Shown piece by piece: positions 53,447 to 61,834 of a DNA stretch of 64,000 bases. The notes beneath the pieces are model-generated. The model was not told the DNA's origin. It saw only the letters and a list, made by a program, of their open reading frames with translations, and did no database searches. Each line of letters opens with the position of its first letter. Position 1 is the first letter of the stretch. Origin of the DNA: Sphingobium xenophagum NBRC 107872 (GTDB lineage: Bacteria; Pseudomonadota; Alphaproteobacteria; Sphingomonadales; Sphingomonadaceae); assembly GCF_000367345.1 (NCBI RefSeq), contig NZ_BARE01000001.1, positions 1 to 64,000 on the forward strand, given 5' to 3'. A program made the translations under genes and the position numbers.

Positions 53447-54076
53447 CTATGCGTCGCGGCGCGTGAACCGGAATACCGTTGCGGGCGGAAAGTTGCGTAC
53501 CGTCTGTCCGGCGCGCTCGACATCCAGGTCCAGCGCGTCGATCACGTCGCGGCTCACCGGCGGGCGCATCGAATAGGTAAATTGCACGAAACTGCCGCCC
53601 GGCTGCAACATGCGGAAGGATTCGGACAAAATGTCGTAATGCACGTGCCGGTCCATCGCCAGCAGCGGCAGGCCGCTCACCACCGTCTGATAGGTGCCCG
53701 GTTCTCCCGCCGCCGCCGTCGACACGATCTGCGCGGGGGTTTCCAGCACCGAAACATTGGGAAAATGCCGCCGCAAACCGCGCGCGAAGGCCGGGTTGAT
53801 CTCCACAACCTCCAGCTTTTCGGGCGGCAGGCCGGTCCCCAATATCGCGCGCGTAAACACGCCCGTGCCCCCGCCCAGCTCCAGTACCCGGCCATCGGTC
53901 GGGTCGATCTGCGCCACCATCAAGCGCGCCAGATAGCGGCTGCTCGGCACGACCGAAGCGGTCTGGCGCGGCTTTTGCACCCAGGCCGCCAGAAAATCGA
54001 GATATTCGGTGGCGCGGGCGCGAAACTCCGCGCGCGGCAACGCGATTGCCCGGCTCCGCTTGGGCTTATGCTGCAT
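53447..54076 (-). CDS. SAM-dependent methyltransferase, PmtA-like
   Basis: A 209-residue class I methyltransferase. Motif I is VLELGGGTGVFTRAIL (about 64-79), the acidic residue at the end of strand 2 is in LEVVEINPAFARGLRRHFP, and motif IV is VVSGLPLLAMDR. The general layout, including ASVVPSSRYLARLMVAQI, resembles phospholipid N-methyltransferase (PmtA) and rRNA-type enzymes. It may methylate phosphatidylethanolamine. The N-terminus is basic (QHKPKRSRAIALPR). It stands alone; no lipid genes adjoin. Confidence 0.78.
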   Translation of the reverse strand: MQHKPKRSRAIALPRAEFRARATEYLDFLAAWVQKPRQTASVVPSSRYLARLMVAQIDPTDGRVLELGGGTGVFTRAILGTGLPPEKLEVVEINPAFARGLRRHFPNVSVLETPAQIVSTAAAGEPGTYQTVVSGLPLLAMDRHVHYDILSESFRMLQPGGSFVQFTYSMRPPVSRDVIDALDLDVERAGQTVRNFPPATVFRFTRRDA

Positions 54077-54193
54077 GGGCGAAATGCGACCGCTCTCTAT
54101 CCATCCCGACTCCCTTAACGAGCCAGAGCCGCGCCGTCGATTGGCTTTATGAGCGATTTCCGCCCGGTGGTGTCGCCCGCCGGTCGGGAACCT

Positions 54194-55096
54194 TCAGCCC
54201 AGCGAATGTCCATCGCGATGGCCGGACAATGTGTCGATGCGCTCCTGCAGCCATTGCGCCACCGCCGCGATCCGCGCCAGCTTGCGCAGGTCGCCATGCA
54301 TGACCAGCCAGAAACTGCGGACGATCTCCACCTGATCGGGCATCAACTGCACCAGCGCCGGGTCGCGCCGCCCGATAAAGTCGGGCAAAACGCCGATCCC
54401 CGCCCCTTCGGCGATCATCCGCTGCTGCATGATGATGCTGGTCGATCGCAATGTCGCCTCCAGCCCCGCCTCCACCTCGTCCAGATAATCCAGTTCGGGC
54501 GAGAAGATGAATTCGGGTACATAGCCGATCAGCGTATGGTCCCGCAGCTGGGCCGCCCGACCCGGACGCCCCGCCCGCGCCAGATAATCGGGCGATGCAT
54601 AGAGGTGCAGCCGATAATCCCCCAGCCGCCGTACCAGCAACCGCCCGCGCTGCGGCCGCGCCAGCATCACCGCCATGTCCGCCTCTCGCTTGGACGGATT
54701 GAGAAAGCCCGACGCGGTGATCAGGTCCAGCCTTATGCCCGGATGCCGCCGGTTGAAATCGCCCATGCCCGGCGCCAGCACCCAGGTGCCGAACCCTTCC
54801 GCCACCGACAGCCGCACCTGCCCCGCCAGCCGATGCTCCTGGCCCTGCGCATCCTCCATCGCCGCCAGCGCCGCGCTTTCAGCCGCTTCGGCATGGCCCA
54901 GCAATTCCTGCCCCCGCGCCGTCAGCGTCCGTTCGCCAACGCCAAGCTCGAACAGTTCGGCCCCCAGCGCCTTTTCCAGCCGCGCCAGCCGCCGGGCGAT
55001 GGTCGTCGCGTCGATCCCCAGCGAACGCGCTGCCGGGGCGACCTTGCGCGCCCGCGCCACCGCCAGAAATACGCGCAGATCATCCCAATCGAACAT
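54194..55096 (-). CDS. LysR-family transcriptional regulator
   Basis: A 300-residue LysR protein. The N-terminal winged HTH is FDWDDLRVFLAVARARKVAPAARSLGIDATTIARRLARLEKALGAELFE, followed by a substrate-binding domain (VRLSVAEGFGTWVLAPGM, RRLGDYRLHLYASPDYLA, GIGVLPDF). The ATG at 55096 is preferred because the HTH begins there; earlier ATGs at 55114 and 55135 are possible. It diverges from mmsA, 109 bases away, so it probably regulates valine catabolism in response to a pathway intermediate. Confidence 0.9.
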   Translation of the reverse strand: MFDWDDLRVFLAVARARKVAPAARSLGIDATTIARRLARLEKALGAELFELGVGERTLTARGQELLGHAEAAESAALAAMEDAQGQEHRLAGQVRLSVAEGFGTWVLAPGMGDFNRRHPGIRLDLITASGFLNPSKREADMAVMLARPQRGRLLVRRLGDYRLHLYASPDYLARAGRPGRAAQLRDHTLIGYVPEFIFSPELDYLDEVEAGLEATLRSTSIIMQQRMIAEGAGIGVLPDFIGRRDPALVQLMPDQVEIVRSFWLVMHGDLRKLARIAAVAQWLQERIDTLSGHRDGHSLG

Positions 55097-55204
55097 TGCC
55101 GCCACCACCTGCATATTTGCAGCGCGGCTATGCAAGACTTCCCCATTGCTTGCAATAACGCAACCAGACTAGAAGGCCGCCATTAACCGAGAGGATGCCT
55201 CCCC

Positions 55205-56701
55205 ATGCGTGAGATTTCGCACAAGCTCGCCTTCGCCCACGACACACAGCCCACGCGCTACAGCGACGTGTTCGATCCCAATAATGGCGGGGTTCAGGCC
55301 CGTGTCGCGCTGGGCGACGCTGCGCTGCTCGACCTTGCCGTCGCGGCCGCCAAGAAGGCGCAGCCCGCATGGGCCGCCGTCAACCCGCAGCGCCGCGCCC
55401 GCGTCATGTTCAATTTCAAGGCGCTGGTCGAAGCCAATATGGACGAACTGGCGCACCTGCTCAGCTCCGAACATGGCAAGGTGATCGCGGATTCGAAGGG
55501 CGACATTCAGCGTGGTCTGGAAGTCATCGAATTCTGCTGCGGCATCCCCCATGTGCTGAAGGGCGAATATACCCAGGGCGCCGGGCCGGGCATCGACGTC
55601 TACAGCTTCCGCCAGCCGATCGGCATTGGCGCTGGCATCACCCCGTTCAACTTCCCCGGCATGATCCCGCTGTGGATGTCGGGCGTCGCGATCGCGACCG
55701 GCAATGCTTTCATCCTCAAGCCCTCAGAACGGGATCCGTCGGTGCCCGTCCGCCTGGCCGAACTCTTCCTGGAAGCGGGCCTGCCCGAAGGCATTTTGCA
55801 GGTTGTTCAGGGCGACAAGGAAATGGTCGACGCCATCCTCGACCATCCTGACATCAAGGGCGTCAGCTTCGTCGGCTCCTCCGACATCGCCCATTATGTC
55901 TATAATCGCGGCGTCGCCGCCGGAAAGCGCGTCCAGGCGATGGGCGGCGCGAAGAATCATGGCATCGTCATGCCCGACGCGGATCTCGATCAGGTCGTCA
56001 ACGACCTGTCGGGTGCTGCCTTCGGCTCGGCTGGCGAACGCTGCATGGCGCTCCCCGTGGTCGTCCCGGTGGGTGAAAAGACCGCGATTGCGCTCCGCGA
56101 AAAGCTGATCCCAGCGATCGAGGCGCTGCGCGTCGGCGTCTCCACCGATGCCGAAGCCCATTATGGCCCGGTCGTCACCGCCGCGCACAAGCAGAAGATC
56201 GAAAACTGGATTCAGACCGGCGTCGATGAAGGCGCGGAACTGGTGATCGACGGGCGCGGCTTCAAGCTTCAGGGTCATGAGGACGGCTTCTTCGTCGGCC
56301 CCACCCTGTTCGACCATGTCACCACGGACATGAGCGCGTACAAGGAAGAGATTTTCGGCCCCGTGCTGCAAATGGTCCGCGCCGAAAGCTTCGAGGAAGC
56401 GGTCTCGCTCCCCAGCAAGCATCAATATGGCAACGGCGTCGCCCTCTTCACCCGCAACGGCCACGCCGCCCGCGAATTCGCCGCCCGCGTCGATGTCGGC
56501 ATGGTCGGCATCAACGTCCCGATCCCGGTCCCGGTCGCATATCACACCTTCGGCGGCTGGAAACGCTCGGCCTTTGGCGACACCAACCAGCACGGCATGG
56601 AAGGCGTGAAGTTCTGGACCAAGGTGAAAACCGTCACCCAGCGCTGGCCCGACGGCGGCGCATCGGCCGACAGCGCCTTCGTCATCCCGACGATGGGGTA
56701 A
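55205..56701 (+). CDS. mmsA: CoA-acylating methylmalonate-semialdehyde dehydrogenase
   Basis: A 498-residue aldehyde dehydrogenase that converts methylmalonate semialdehyde to propionyl-CoA in valine degradation (also malonate semialdehyde to acetyl-CoA). The catalytic Cys is about residue 280 in GSAGERCMALPV. NAD-binding segments are TPFNFPGMIPLWMSGVAIATGN and GVSFVGSSDIAHYVYNRG. AMGGAKNHGIVMPDADL and FGGWKRSAFGDTNQHGMEGVKFWTK are typical of MmsA. It is the first gene of the cluster and lies divergent from the LysR gene. Confidence 0.95.
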   Translation: MREISHKLAFAHDTQPTRYSDVFDPNNGGVQARVALGDAALLDLAVAAAKKAQPAWAAVNPQRRARVMFNFKALVEANMDELAHLLSSEHGKVIADSKGDIQRGLEVIEFCCGIPHVLKGEYTQGAGPGIDVYSFRQPIGIGAGITPFNFPGMIPLWMSGVAIATGNAFILKPSERDPSVPVRLAELFLEAGLPEGILQVVQGDKEMVDAILDHPDIKGVSFVGSSDIAHYVYNRGVAAGKRVQAMGGAKNHGIVMPDADLDQVVNDLSGAAFGSAGERCMALPVVVPVGEKTAIALREKLIPAIEALRVGVSTDAEAHYGPVVTAAHKQKIENWIQTGVDEGAELVIDGRGFKLQGHEDGFFVGPTLFDHVTTDMSAYKEEIFGPVLQMVRAESFEEAVSLPSKHQYGNGVALFTRNGHAAREFAARVDVGMVGINVPIPVPVAYHTFGGWKRSAFGDTNQHGMEGVKFWTKVKTVTQRWPDGGASADSAFVIPTMG

Positions 56702-56710
56702 GCCCTATTT

Positions 56711-56744
56711 CGCCGTCATCCTGACGAACGTCAGGATGACGGCG
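56711..56744. repeat. perfect 16-bp hairpin repeat at the end of the GIY-YIG gene
   Basis: CGCCGTCATCCTGACG at 56711-56726 is followed by AA and its exact complement to 56744. The stop codon of the GIY-YIG gene (56731-56733) and its last residues are encoded in the right arm. It also lies just after mmsA and can end its transcript. Confidence 0.85.
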
Positions 56745-57045
56745 AAAGTGGATCGAACCCCAGATCCTCGGCAAGATCGCGCCAGCGGGGATTGCCTGCC
56801 TCGATCAGATCGAGCTTCCATTTCCGCTTCCAGTTCTTCAACTGTTTCTCTCGAACAATGGCCACTTCCATGGTGTCGCACATCTCGAACCAGACCAACC
56901 GGTTCACATCATATCGCGCAGTAAATCCGTCCATGGCTTTCGTGCGATGCTGATAGATGCGCGCCATCAGGTTGGACGTGACGCCGATATAAAGCGTCCC
57001 GTTGCGATCACTGGCCATGATATAAGCGGCAGGTTGACGATCCAT
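56731..57045 (-). CDS. GIY-YIG nuclease superfamily protein
   Basis: A 104-residue URI-type GIY-YIG protein. The YIM...LYIGVTSNLMARIYQH segment (8-33) carries the GIY-YIG tyrosines and the following Arg29, and REKQLKNWKRKWKLDLIE (66-82) has the metal-binding Glu and the basic helix. The start at 57045 matches the family length. The stop lies inside a hairpin repeat, and another repeat of the same family stands upstream (57091-57171). It is inserted, in opposite orientation, between mmsA and the acyl-CoA dehydrogenase gene. The activity of this small group is largely unknown. Confidence 0.9.
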   Translation of the reverse strand: MDRQPAAYIMASDRNGTLYIGVTSNLMARIYQHRTKAMDGFTARYDVNRLVWFEMCDTMEVAIVREKQLKNWKRKWKLDLIEAGNPRWRDLAEDLGFDPLSPSS

Positions 57046-57090
57046 AGGGCAATGCTGCGATGCTCCGGATGACGAATCAAGCCAATCATC

Positions 57091-57171
57091 GTCATCCTGA
57101 CGAAAGTCAGGATCCAGGGTTCCAGGCGCGACCCATGACGCTCTGGATGCCGGATCAAGTCCGGCATGACG
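57091..57171. repeat. double-hairpin intergenic repeat (GTCAT...ATGAC family)
   Basis: GTCATCCTGACGAAAGTCAG opens the first hairpin and GCCGGATCAAGTCCGGCATGAC closes the second. GGATCCAG and CTGGATGC pair across the centre. It resembles 12418-12498 read on the other strand. It lies upstream of the acyl-CoA dehydrogenase. Confidence 0.8.
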
Positions 57172-57189
57172 GCAATTTAGGGTAAGGCA

Positions 57190-58332
57190 ATGACCAATCA
57201 GTTCGACCTGACCGACGACCAGCGCGAAATCCAGGATCTCGCCCGCCGCTTCACCGCCGACGCGATCACGCCCCATGCGGCGGATTGGGACGAGAAGCAT
57301 ATCTTCCCGCGCGACACCATCCGCGCGGCGGCGGAACTGGGCTTTGGCGGCATCTATGTCTCCGAAGCGTCCGGCGGCATTGGCCTTGGCCGGCTCGAAT
57401 CCGCGCTGATCATGGAAGCCATGGCCTATGGCTGCCCGTCCACCAGCGCGTTCATCTCGATCCACAATATGGCCGCCTGGATGATCGACACATTTGGCGG
57501 GCAGGCGGTCAAGGACGCCTATCTTCCCGATCTCATCCCCATGAACCGCATGGCAAGCTACTGCCTGACAGAGGCAGGCGCAGGGTCCGACGCCGCCAGC
57601 CTCAAGACCAAGGCGGTGCGCGATGGCGACCATTATGTCGTCACCGGGTCCAAGCAATTCATCTCCGGCGGCGGCGAAAATGAAGTCTATGTCGTCATGG
57701 TCCGTACAGGTCAGGATGGGCCGAAAGGCATTAGCTGCCTTGTCATCGACAAGGATATGCCCGGCGTCAGCTTCGGCGCGCAGGAACGCAAGCTTGGCTG
57801 GCACAGCCAACCCACAGCGCAGGTGAATTTCGATGCCGTCCGCGTCCCCGTCGCCAACCTTGTCGGCAGCGAGGGTCAGGGCTTCGCCATCGCCATGGCG
57901 GGGCTGGACGGCGGCCGCCTCAACATCGGCGCCTGTTCGCTGGGCGGCGCGCAGCGCTGCATCGACGAAGCTGTCCAATATACCAAGGACCGCAAGCAGT
58001 TCGGCCAATCCATCGCGGATTTCCAGAATACCCAATTCACCCTGGCCGACATGCAGACCGAGCTGGAGGCCGCCCGCACCCTGCTCTACGCCGCTGCTGT
58101 CAAGGTGAGCGAAAACGCGCCCGACAAGACCCGCTTTGCCGCCATGGCCAAGCGCTTCGCCACCGACACCGGATCGTCGGTTGTCGACCGCGCGCTGCAA
58201 CTGCATGGCGGCTACGGCTATCTGATGGATTATCCCATCGAACGCTTCTGGCGCGACCTGCGCGTCCATTCCATCCTGGAAGGCACCAACCAGGTCATGC
58301 GGATGATCGTCGCGCGGGATATGTTGCGGTGA
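57190..58332 (+). CDS. isobutyryl-CoA-type acyl-CoA dehydrogenase
   Basis: A 380-residue FAD-dependent acyl-CoA dehydrogenase. FAD-binding segments are YCLTEAGAGSDAASLKTKA and FISGGGENEVYVVM, the substrate side is QFGQSIADFQNTQFTLADMQTELEAARTLLY, and the C-terminal block is LHGGYGYLMDYPIERFWRDLRVHSILEGTNQVM with the catalytic Glu. The cluster context (mmsA, hydrolase, mmsB) makes isobutyryl-CoA the likely substrate, giving methacrylyl-CoA. Electrons go to ETF. Short-chain acyl-CoAs in general remain possible. Confidence 0.9.
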   Translation: MTNQFDLTDDQREIQDLARRFTADAITPHAADWDEKHIFPRDTIRAAAELGFGGIYVSEASGGIGLGRLESALIMEAMAYGCPSTSAFISIHNMAAWMIDTFGGQAVKDAYLPDLIPMNRMASYCLTEAGAGSDAASLKTKAVRDGDHYVVTGSKQFISGGGENEVYVVMVRTGQDGPKGISCLVIDKDMPGVSFGAQERKLGWHSQPTAQVNFDAVRVPVANLVGSEGQGFAIAMAGLDGGRLNIGACSLGGAQRCIDEAVQYTKDRKQFGQSIADFQNTQFTLADMQTELEAARTLLYAAAVKVSENAPDKTRFAAMAKRFATDTGSSVVDRALQLHGGYGYLMDYPIERFWRDLRVHSILEGTNQVMRMIVARDMLR

Positions 58333-58358
58333 TCGCGGACCAAGCAAAATGAAATGGC

Positions 58359-58445
58359 GTCATTCCCGCGAAGGCGGGAACCCATCTCCCCACCTCACAC
58401 CTGTCGATAAGGCCGGAGATGGGTCCCCGCCTTCGCGGGGATGAC
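58359..58445. repeat. double-hairpin intergenic repeat (GTCAT...ATGAC family)
   Basis: GTCATTCCCGCGAAGGCGGG opens and CCGCCTTCGCGGGGATGAC closes. CCCATCTCC and GGAGATGGG pair perfectly across the centre. It lies between the dehydrogenase and hydrolase genes inside the valine cluster. Confidence 0.82.
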
Positions 58446-58467
58446 GAACGGATTTTGAGGAAAAGAC

Positions 58468-59526
58468 ATGACCGACCAAGTCCTGACCTTCATCGAAAAC
58501 AATATCGGCCGCATCAGCCTGAACCGCCCGAAGGCGATCCACGCACTGACGCCCGATATGTGCGACGCGATCAACACCGCCTTGCTGGCATGGCGCACCG
58601 ATGACAGCGTCGCCGCGGTGATGATCGATCACACCGAAGGGCGGGGTTTCTGCGCGGGCGGCGACATCGCCCTTATCGCCAACAGCGCCAAGGCCGATTG
58701 CGTGGAGGCTGAACGCTTCTTCCATCTCGAATATCGCATGAACCATCTGCTGTTCGTCTATGAAAAGCCGATCATGGCCTTCATCGACGGCATCGTCATG
58801 GGCGGCGGCGTGGGTATCTCCCTTCCCGCCCGCTACCGCGTCGCGACCGAACGGACGACCTTCGCCATGCCCGAAACCGGCATCGGCCTGTTCCCCGACG
58901 TCGGCGGTGGCTGGTATCTGCCCCGCCTGCCCGGCCGGGTCGGCGCATGGCTGGCTGCCACCGGCGCGCGGATCGACGGGGCGGATTGCGCCGCCATCGG
59001 CATCGCCACGCACTATATGCCGTCCGACACGCTGGACGATGTGAAGGCGCGCATCCTGGCCGATCCCGCCAGCCTGACCGCCGTTCTGGACGCTGCCGCG
59101 CAGACCCCGCCCCCATCCAAGCTCGACGCTGCCCGTCCCGACATCGACCGCCTCTTCGCATCGAACAAGGCGGAGGAGATCGTCGCCGCGCTCGACGCCG
59201 ACGGTGGCGAATGGGCCGCCAAGCAGCGCGCCACCCTTGCCACCAAATCGCCCCAGACGATCAAGGTCGCGCTGCGCCAGTTGATCGAGGGCGCGGCCCA
59301 GCCCGATTTCGCCGCCAATATGGCGATGGAATATGGCCTGGCCTGTGCGATCATCCGCCGCCCGGATTTTGTCGAAGGCGTGCGCGCGCTGATCTTTGAC
59401 AAGGACAACAAGCCGCAATGGAACCCGGCGACGCTGGAGCAGGTGAGCGACGCGATGATCGACGCGATTTTCACGCCCCTGCCCACCGACCGGCAATGGA
59501 CGCCGCTGCCCGACGTCGCGACCTAA
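58468..59526 (+). CDS. 3-hydroxyisobutyryl-CoA hydrolase
   Basis: A 352-residue crotonase-fold hydrolase of the ECH_2 type. Oxyanion loops are GRGFCAGGDIALIANS (about 54-69) and IDGIVMGGGVGISLPARYRVATERTTFAMPETGIGLFPDVGGGWYLPRL, with the conserved GLFPDVG. Its length (about 350) is typical of 3-hydroxyisobutyryl-CoA hydrolase rather than simple hydratases. It releases CoA from 3-hydroxyisobutyryl-CoA in valine degradation. It follows the acyl-CoA dehydrogenase; a separate hydratase to make its substrate is not seen here. Confidence 0.9.
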   Translation: MTDQVLTFIENNIGRISLNRPKAIHALTPDMCDAINTALLAWRTDDSVAAVMIDHTEGRGFCAGGDIALIANSAKADCVEAERFFHLEYRMNHLLFVYEKPIMAFIDGIVMGGGVGISLPARYRVATERTTFAMPETGIGLFPDVGGGWYLPRLPGRVGAWLAATGARIDGADCAAIGIATHYMPSDTLDDVKARILADPASLTAVLDAAAQTPPPSKLDAARPDIDRLFASNKAEEIVAALDADGGEWAAKQRATLATKSPQTIKVALRQLIEGAAQPDFAANMAMEYGLACAIIRRPDFVEGVRALIFDKDNKPQWNPATLEQVSDAMIDAIFTPLPTDRQWTPLPDVAT

Positions 59527-59680
59527 AGGGGGGTAAGCTGTCCTACATGGCAGACGCCCGTTATGATCCCGGCGCGCCTTGCCTGCCCAGTACCGGCCGC
59601 TTTCCGATAGGATCAGGGCCACGCAAGAATATGTCCGATTTACCGGGAAATATGCGAAGTTAAGCAGGAGAAATGCCATC

Positions 59681-60565
59681 ATGACCCAGACGATCGCCTT
59701 CATCGGCCTTGGCAATATGGGCGGCGGCATGGCCGCCAATCTGATCAAGAACGGCTATGCCGTCCGCGCCTTCGACCTGTCGGAAGATGCGCTGGCCAAG
59801 GCGCAGGCCCATGGCGCGATCCGCGCCAGCAGCGCTGCCGACGCCGCCACCGGCGCTGACGCCGTCGTCACCATGCTGCCTGCGGGCAAGCATGTCGAAA
59901 GCGTCTATGCCGGTGAAGTCTATGGCGCGGCCAATCCGGGCGCCTTGTTCCTCGACTGCTCGACCATCGACGTCGCGACCGCCCGCCGCGTCATCGAAGC
60001 GGCCACCGATCGCGGCTTCGACATGGTCGACGCCCCTGTTTCCGGCGGCATCGCGGCGGCCAATGGCGGCACGCTGACCTTCATGGTCGGCGGCACCGAC
60101 GCCGCCTTTGCCAAGGCCAAGCCCATCCTCTCCGCCATGGGCAAGGCAGTGATCCACGCGGGCGGCGCAGGCAATGGCCAGGCGGCGAAAATCTGCAACA
60201 ACATGCTGCTGGGCGCCACCATGGTCGCGACCTGCGAAACCTTCGCCATGGCAAAGAAACTGGGCCTCGATCCCCAGACCTTCTACGACATCAGCAGCGT
60301 CTCGTCGGGCCAGAGCTGGTCGATGACCAGCTATTGCCCCGTCCCCGGCGTCGGCCCGCAAAGCCCGTCCGACAATGGCTATCAGGGCGGCTTCGCCGTC
60401 GGCCTGATGCTCAAGGATCTGAAGCTCGCCACCGAAGCCGCCGCGCTGGTCGGCGCGTCGGTGCCGATGGGCAATGCCGCCGAAGCCCTCTATCAGTTGC
60501 TCGCCAATCGGGGCGAAGCAGGCCGCGACTTCTCGCTGATGATCGAAATGCTGGAAGGAAAATGA
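59681..60565 (+). CDS. mmsB: 3-hydroxyisobutyrate dehydrogenase
   Basis: A 294-residue NAD-dependent beta-hydroxyacid dehydrogenase. The Rossmann motif GLGNMGGGMAANLIKNGY lies near the start, the substrate motif FLDCSTIDVATAR follows, DAPVSGGIAAANGGTLTFMVGG is the family signature, and the catalytic Lys is in GNGQAAKICNNMLLG. It converts 3-hydroxyisobutyrate to methylmalonate semialdehyde, the substrate of MmsA. AGCAGGAG precedes the ATG at 59681. The 154-base gap upstream shows no gene. Confidence 0.94.
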   Translation: MTQTIAFIGLGNMGGGMAANLIKNGYAVRAFDLSEDALAKAQAHGAIRASSAADAATGADAVVTMLPAGKHVESVYAGEVYGAANPGALFLDCSTIDVATARRVIEAATDRGFDMVDAPVSGGIAAANGGTLTFMVGGTDAAFAKAKPILSAMGKAVIHAGGAGNGQAAKICNNMLLGATMVATCETFAMAKKLGLDPQTFYDISSVSSGQSWSMTSYCPVPGVGPQSPSDNGYQGGFAVGLMLKDLKLATEAAALVGASVPMGNAAEALYQLLANRGEAGRDFSLMIEMLEGK

Positions 60566-60571
60566 GCTTAT

Positions 60572-60601
60572 CCGTCATCCCGGCGAACGCCGGGATGACG
60601 G
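60572..60601. terminator. hairpin between convergent mmsB and dipeptidase genes
   Basis: CCGTCATCCCGGCG at 60572-60585, a two-base AA loop and the exact complement at 60588-60601 form a strong stem. It is a half-unit of the GTCAT repeat family. There is no T-run, so as a terminator it would be of the long-stem type. It serves both convergent transcripts by position. Confidence 0.6.
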
Positions 60602-60610
60602 GGGCAGTAT

Positions 60611-61834
60611 CTACTTCCCCTTCCCGGCCTCCGCCGCCGCCAGCACGCGAAGCACATTGCCCGACCAGATTTTCTGGACGTCCGCCTCGCTATAGCCCGC
60701 CTTCAGCAGCGCGTCGGTGATCCTGGGCAGGTCGACCACATCCTCCATCCCGACCACGCCGCCGCCGCCATCCCAGTCCGCGCCGATCCCGACATGGTCC
60801 GGCCCCACGACCTTCAGCGCGTGCAGCATATGCGCCATGAAATCGTCGAAGGTCGCCCGGTCGGTCTCCGGATAGAGCCTGTCGATCTCCTGCCGCCTGG
60901 CCAGCAGTTCGGCGCGCTTCTCGGCCGTTATCGCCCCACCCTCGCGCAGCGACGCGAACAGCGCGCCCATCGCCTTCTGCCGCTCCGGGTTGGGTTTGGA
61001 TGCTTTCAGATAGCTTCCATAGGCGTTCATCTGAATGACGCCGCCCTTCGCCGCCAGCGCCTTGAGATGATCATCGTCAATATTGCGCGGATGGTCATAA
61101 ATCGCCTTGCATCCCGAATGGGTGAGCAGCACCGGCGTGGTCGATAGCGCCAGCAGATCGTCCAGTACCTGGTCTGAGCTATGCGACGCATCGGGCACCA
61201 CGCCCAGCCGGTTCATCTCCTTGAGCAATTCCTTGCCCAGTGGACTAAGCCCGCCATAACGCGGCTTTTTCGACGGGTCGGTCGAACTGTCGGCAAACTG
61301 GTTGTGCGCGAAATGGGCAAAGCCCACCACCCGCACGCCCATATCGTAAAATGTCTGGAGCAGCGACACATCCTCGCCCAGCGGATAGGCGTTTTCGATC
61401 GACATATAGACGACCCGCTTGCCCGCCGCCGCGATCGGCGCTGCGTCCTTGGCTTCCAGCGCCAGCGCAAAATTGGCCGGGTCCGCCGCCACCATCTGGC
61501 GGATCGACACGCCCCGCAGGATCGCAAAATCGCGCGCCTTGTGGAAACCCTCGACCGTCAGCGGTCCCTGGCTCGTATAGATCGCCCAGAAACCGCCATC
61601 CAGCCCGCCCTTCTTCATGCGCGGCAGATCGACCTGGGTATAATCCAGATGGACGTCATGCTCCTCTTCGATCGACCAACCCGGCAGGTCCAGAGAGGCA
61701 GGCGTGTCCATATGACTGTCGAGCGTCAGTAATTTCTGGTGCAATTGCTGCACCTTCTTGGGCACCGCCTGCGCCGACGCCGGACCTGCAAGCAGCGCCG
61801 CCAGCGCTGCCCCCATCACCAAAGTCCTCCGCAT
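60611..61834 (-). CDS. membrane-type dipeptidase (peptidase M19)
   Basis: A 407-residue exported M19 renal-dipeptidase-like enzyme. The signal peptide (VMGAALAALLAGPASAQA, cleaved near residue 22) is followed by zinc ligands in LDSHMDTP (HxD), MSIENAYPLG (bridging Glu), DASHSSDQ, LTHSGCKAIYDHPRN and GIGADWDGGGGV. It hydrolyses dipeptides, sometimes with D-residues or beta-lactams. Its start at 61834 overlaps the TonB-receptor stop by one base, so the two genes form one unit. The substrate is probably a peptide imported by the receptor, which is inference. Confidence 0.92.
   Translation of the reverse strand: MRRTLVMGAALAALLAGPASAQAVPKKVQQLHQKLLTLDSHMDTPASLDLPGWSIEEEHDVHLDYTQVDLPRMKKGGLDGGFWAIYTSQGPLTVEGFHKARDFAILRGVSIRQMVAADPANFALALEAKDAAPIAAAGKRVVYMSIENAYPLGEDVSLLQTFYDMGVRVVGFAHFAHNQFADSSTDPSKKPRYGGLSPLGKELLKEMNRLGVVPDASHSSDQVLDDLLALSTTPVLLTHSGCKAIYDHPRNIDDDHLKALAAKGGVIQMNAYGSYLKASKPNPERQKAMGALFASLREGGAITAEKRAELLARRQEIDRLYPETDRATFDDFMAHMLHALKVVGPDHVGIGADWDGGGGVVGMEDVVDLPRITDALLKAGYSEADVQKIWSGNVLRVLAAAEAGKGK

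Noticed and set aside
57046-58347. Upstream extension of the GIY-YIG reading frame across the dehydrogenase gene
   Set aside because: The start at 57045 gives the normal family length. The rest is antisense to the acyl-CoA dehydrogenase and crosses a repeat.
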